Positions 63,917 to 64,000 of a stretch of 64,000 bases of DNA are shown piece after piece. The DNA lies in the NCBI GenBank assembly GCA_024402535.1, contig JAKSTN010000002.1, forward strand, positions 62,001 to 126,000, in the 5' to 3' direction. The stretch is from Treponema sp. (GTDB taxonomy: Bacteria; Spirochaetota; Spirochaetia; Treponematales; Treponemataceae). A program made the translations under genes and the position numbers. Each line of letters begins with the position of its first letter. Within the stretch, counting starts at the first letter, position 1. The notes under the pieces are model-generated. The model had not been told where the DNA came from and made no database searches. It was given only the letters and a program-made list of their open reading frames with translations.

Positions 63917-63946
63917 TTTACCATAAGTAAAACACCTTATGGTAAA
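63917..63946 (+). promoter_or_regulatory. perfect 11-bp dyad, probable operator
   Basis: Tttaccataag (63917-63927) and its exact complement cttatggtaaa (63936-63946) are separated by 8 bases. It lies downstream of the predicted -10 box and 24 bases before the ATG, a position suited to a repressor or an RNA switch. It is not followed by a T-run, so it is not a terminator. Confidence 0.65.
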
Positions 63947-63970
63947 TGTAAGGTATTAACAGGAGAACAA

Positions 63971-64000
63971 ATGAAATACGGTTATTTTGACGATGACGCT
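63971..64000 (+). CDS. cellobiose/cellodextrin phosphorylase-like protein, first ten codons (cut by window edge)
   Basis: Only MKYGYFDDDA is visible. The opening MKYGYFDD resembles the N-terminus of GH94 cellobiose and cellodextrin phosphorylases, which split beta-glucosides with phosphate. An AGGAG site lies seven bases before the ATG. The call rests on this short match and needs the rest of the gene; with a dyad operator upstream it may be sugar-regulated. Confidence 0.6.
   Translation, partial: MKYGYFDDDA

Noticed and set aside
1-64000. CRISPR arrays, prophage, IS transposases or rRNA genes
   Set aside because: No regularly spaced direct repeats, no cas or transposase proteins, no phage structural genes and no rRNA-like sequence were seen.

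Overview
The window reads as a host-associated Treponema (Spirochaetota), most like the gut or rumen species. This is inferred from gene content, since no 16S gene is present. Pointers are a three-gene sodium-pumping oxaloacetate decarboxylase operon, spirochaete-type exported TPR proteins, SpoVG next to IspE, a UUG-started infC, NeuB-type sugar genes suited to flagellin or surface glycosylation, and a glycan phosphorylase entering at the right edge. Base composition is moderately AT-rich and coding density is high. No phage, IS transposase or CRISPR array is visible.

Layout. 1-5.0 kb: the tail of a CBM48-like protein, lon, a 424-bp gene-free element with terminal inverted repeats, and lepA. 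5.0-10.7 kb: a lipoprotein HtrA-type protease, an exported TPR protein, tilS and rplY. 10.7-14.65 kb: the oadGAB operon behind a near-consensus promoter; its alpha subunit carries two biotinyl domains. 14.85-18.4 kb: an HAD phosphatase, two half-size ChrA subunits, ttcA and miaA in one tightly packed transcript. 18.4-20.6 kb: an RlpA-like/SPOR envelope protein with a very long acidic repeat region and a small exported protein. 20.7-28.4 kb: a plus-strand operon (sugar dehydratase, DegT aminotransferase, three xanthine-dehydrogenase-like subunits) convergent with neuB and a lipoprotein.

28.5-40.9 kb, all plus strand: argS, glyA, a chemoreceptor, a periplasmic-propeller adenylate cyclase, an aconitase-family hydratase and a GAF/HD-GYP protein. 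40.9-43.4 kb, minus: infC-rpmI-rplT running on into zapB-like, zapA and a YaiI-family gene. 43.5-50.6 kb, minus: the most accessory-looking block, with two ABC exporter half-transporters, an AgrC-like kinase, a LytTR regulator and a sigma factor with a long extra C-terminal region, beginning just downstream of tRNA-Gln(UUG). 50.8-58.7 kb, minus: spoVG, ispE, gatC/gatA, a membrane TPR protein with an Mrr-like tail, an aminotransferase with its Lrp regulator, and RNase Y. 58.8-64 kb: a conserved hypothetical, miaB, a methyltransferase, an adenosine deaminase and the first ten codons of a cellobiose-phosphorylase-like gene behind a perfect dyad.

How the genes work together. Four tRNA-modification enzymes (TilS, TtcA, MiaA, MiaB), ArgS, GatCA, LepA, IF3, L20, L35 and L25 make this a translation-rich housekeeping region. 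OadGAB would couple decarboxylation to a sodium gradient. The dehydratase, aminotransferase and NeuB could form part of a nonulosonic acid pathway. The strongest candidates for undescribed biology are the sigma/TCS/ABC block, the divergent molybdo-hydroxylase-like proteins inside the sugar operon, the propeller-cyclase sensor, the TPR-Mrr protein and the 424-bp inverted-repeat element. All functional assignments rest on recognised motifs and gene order; no database search was run.
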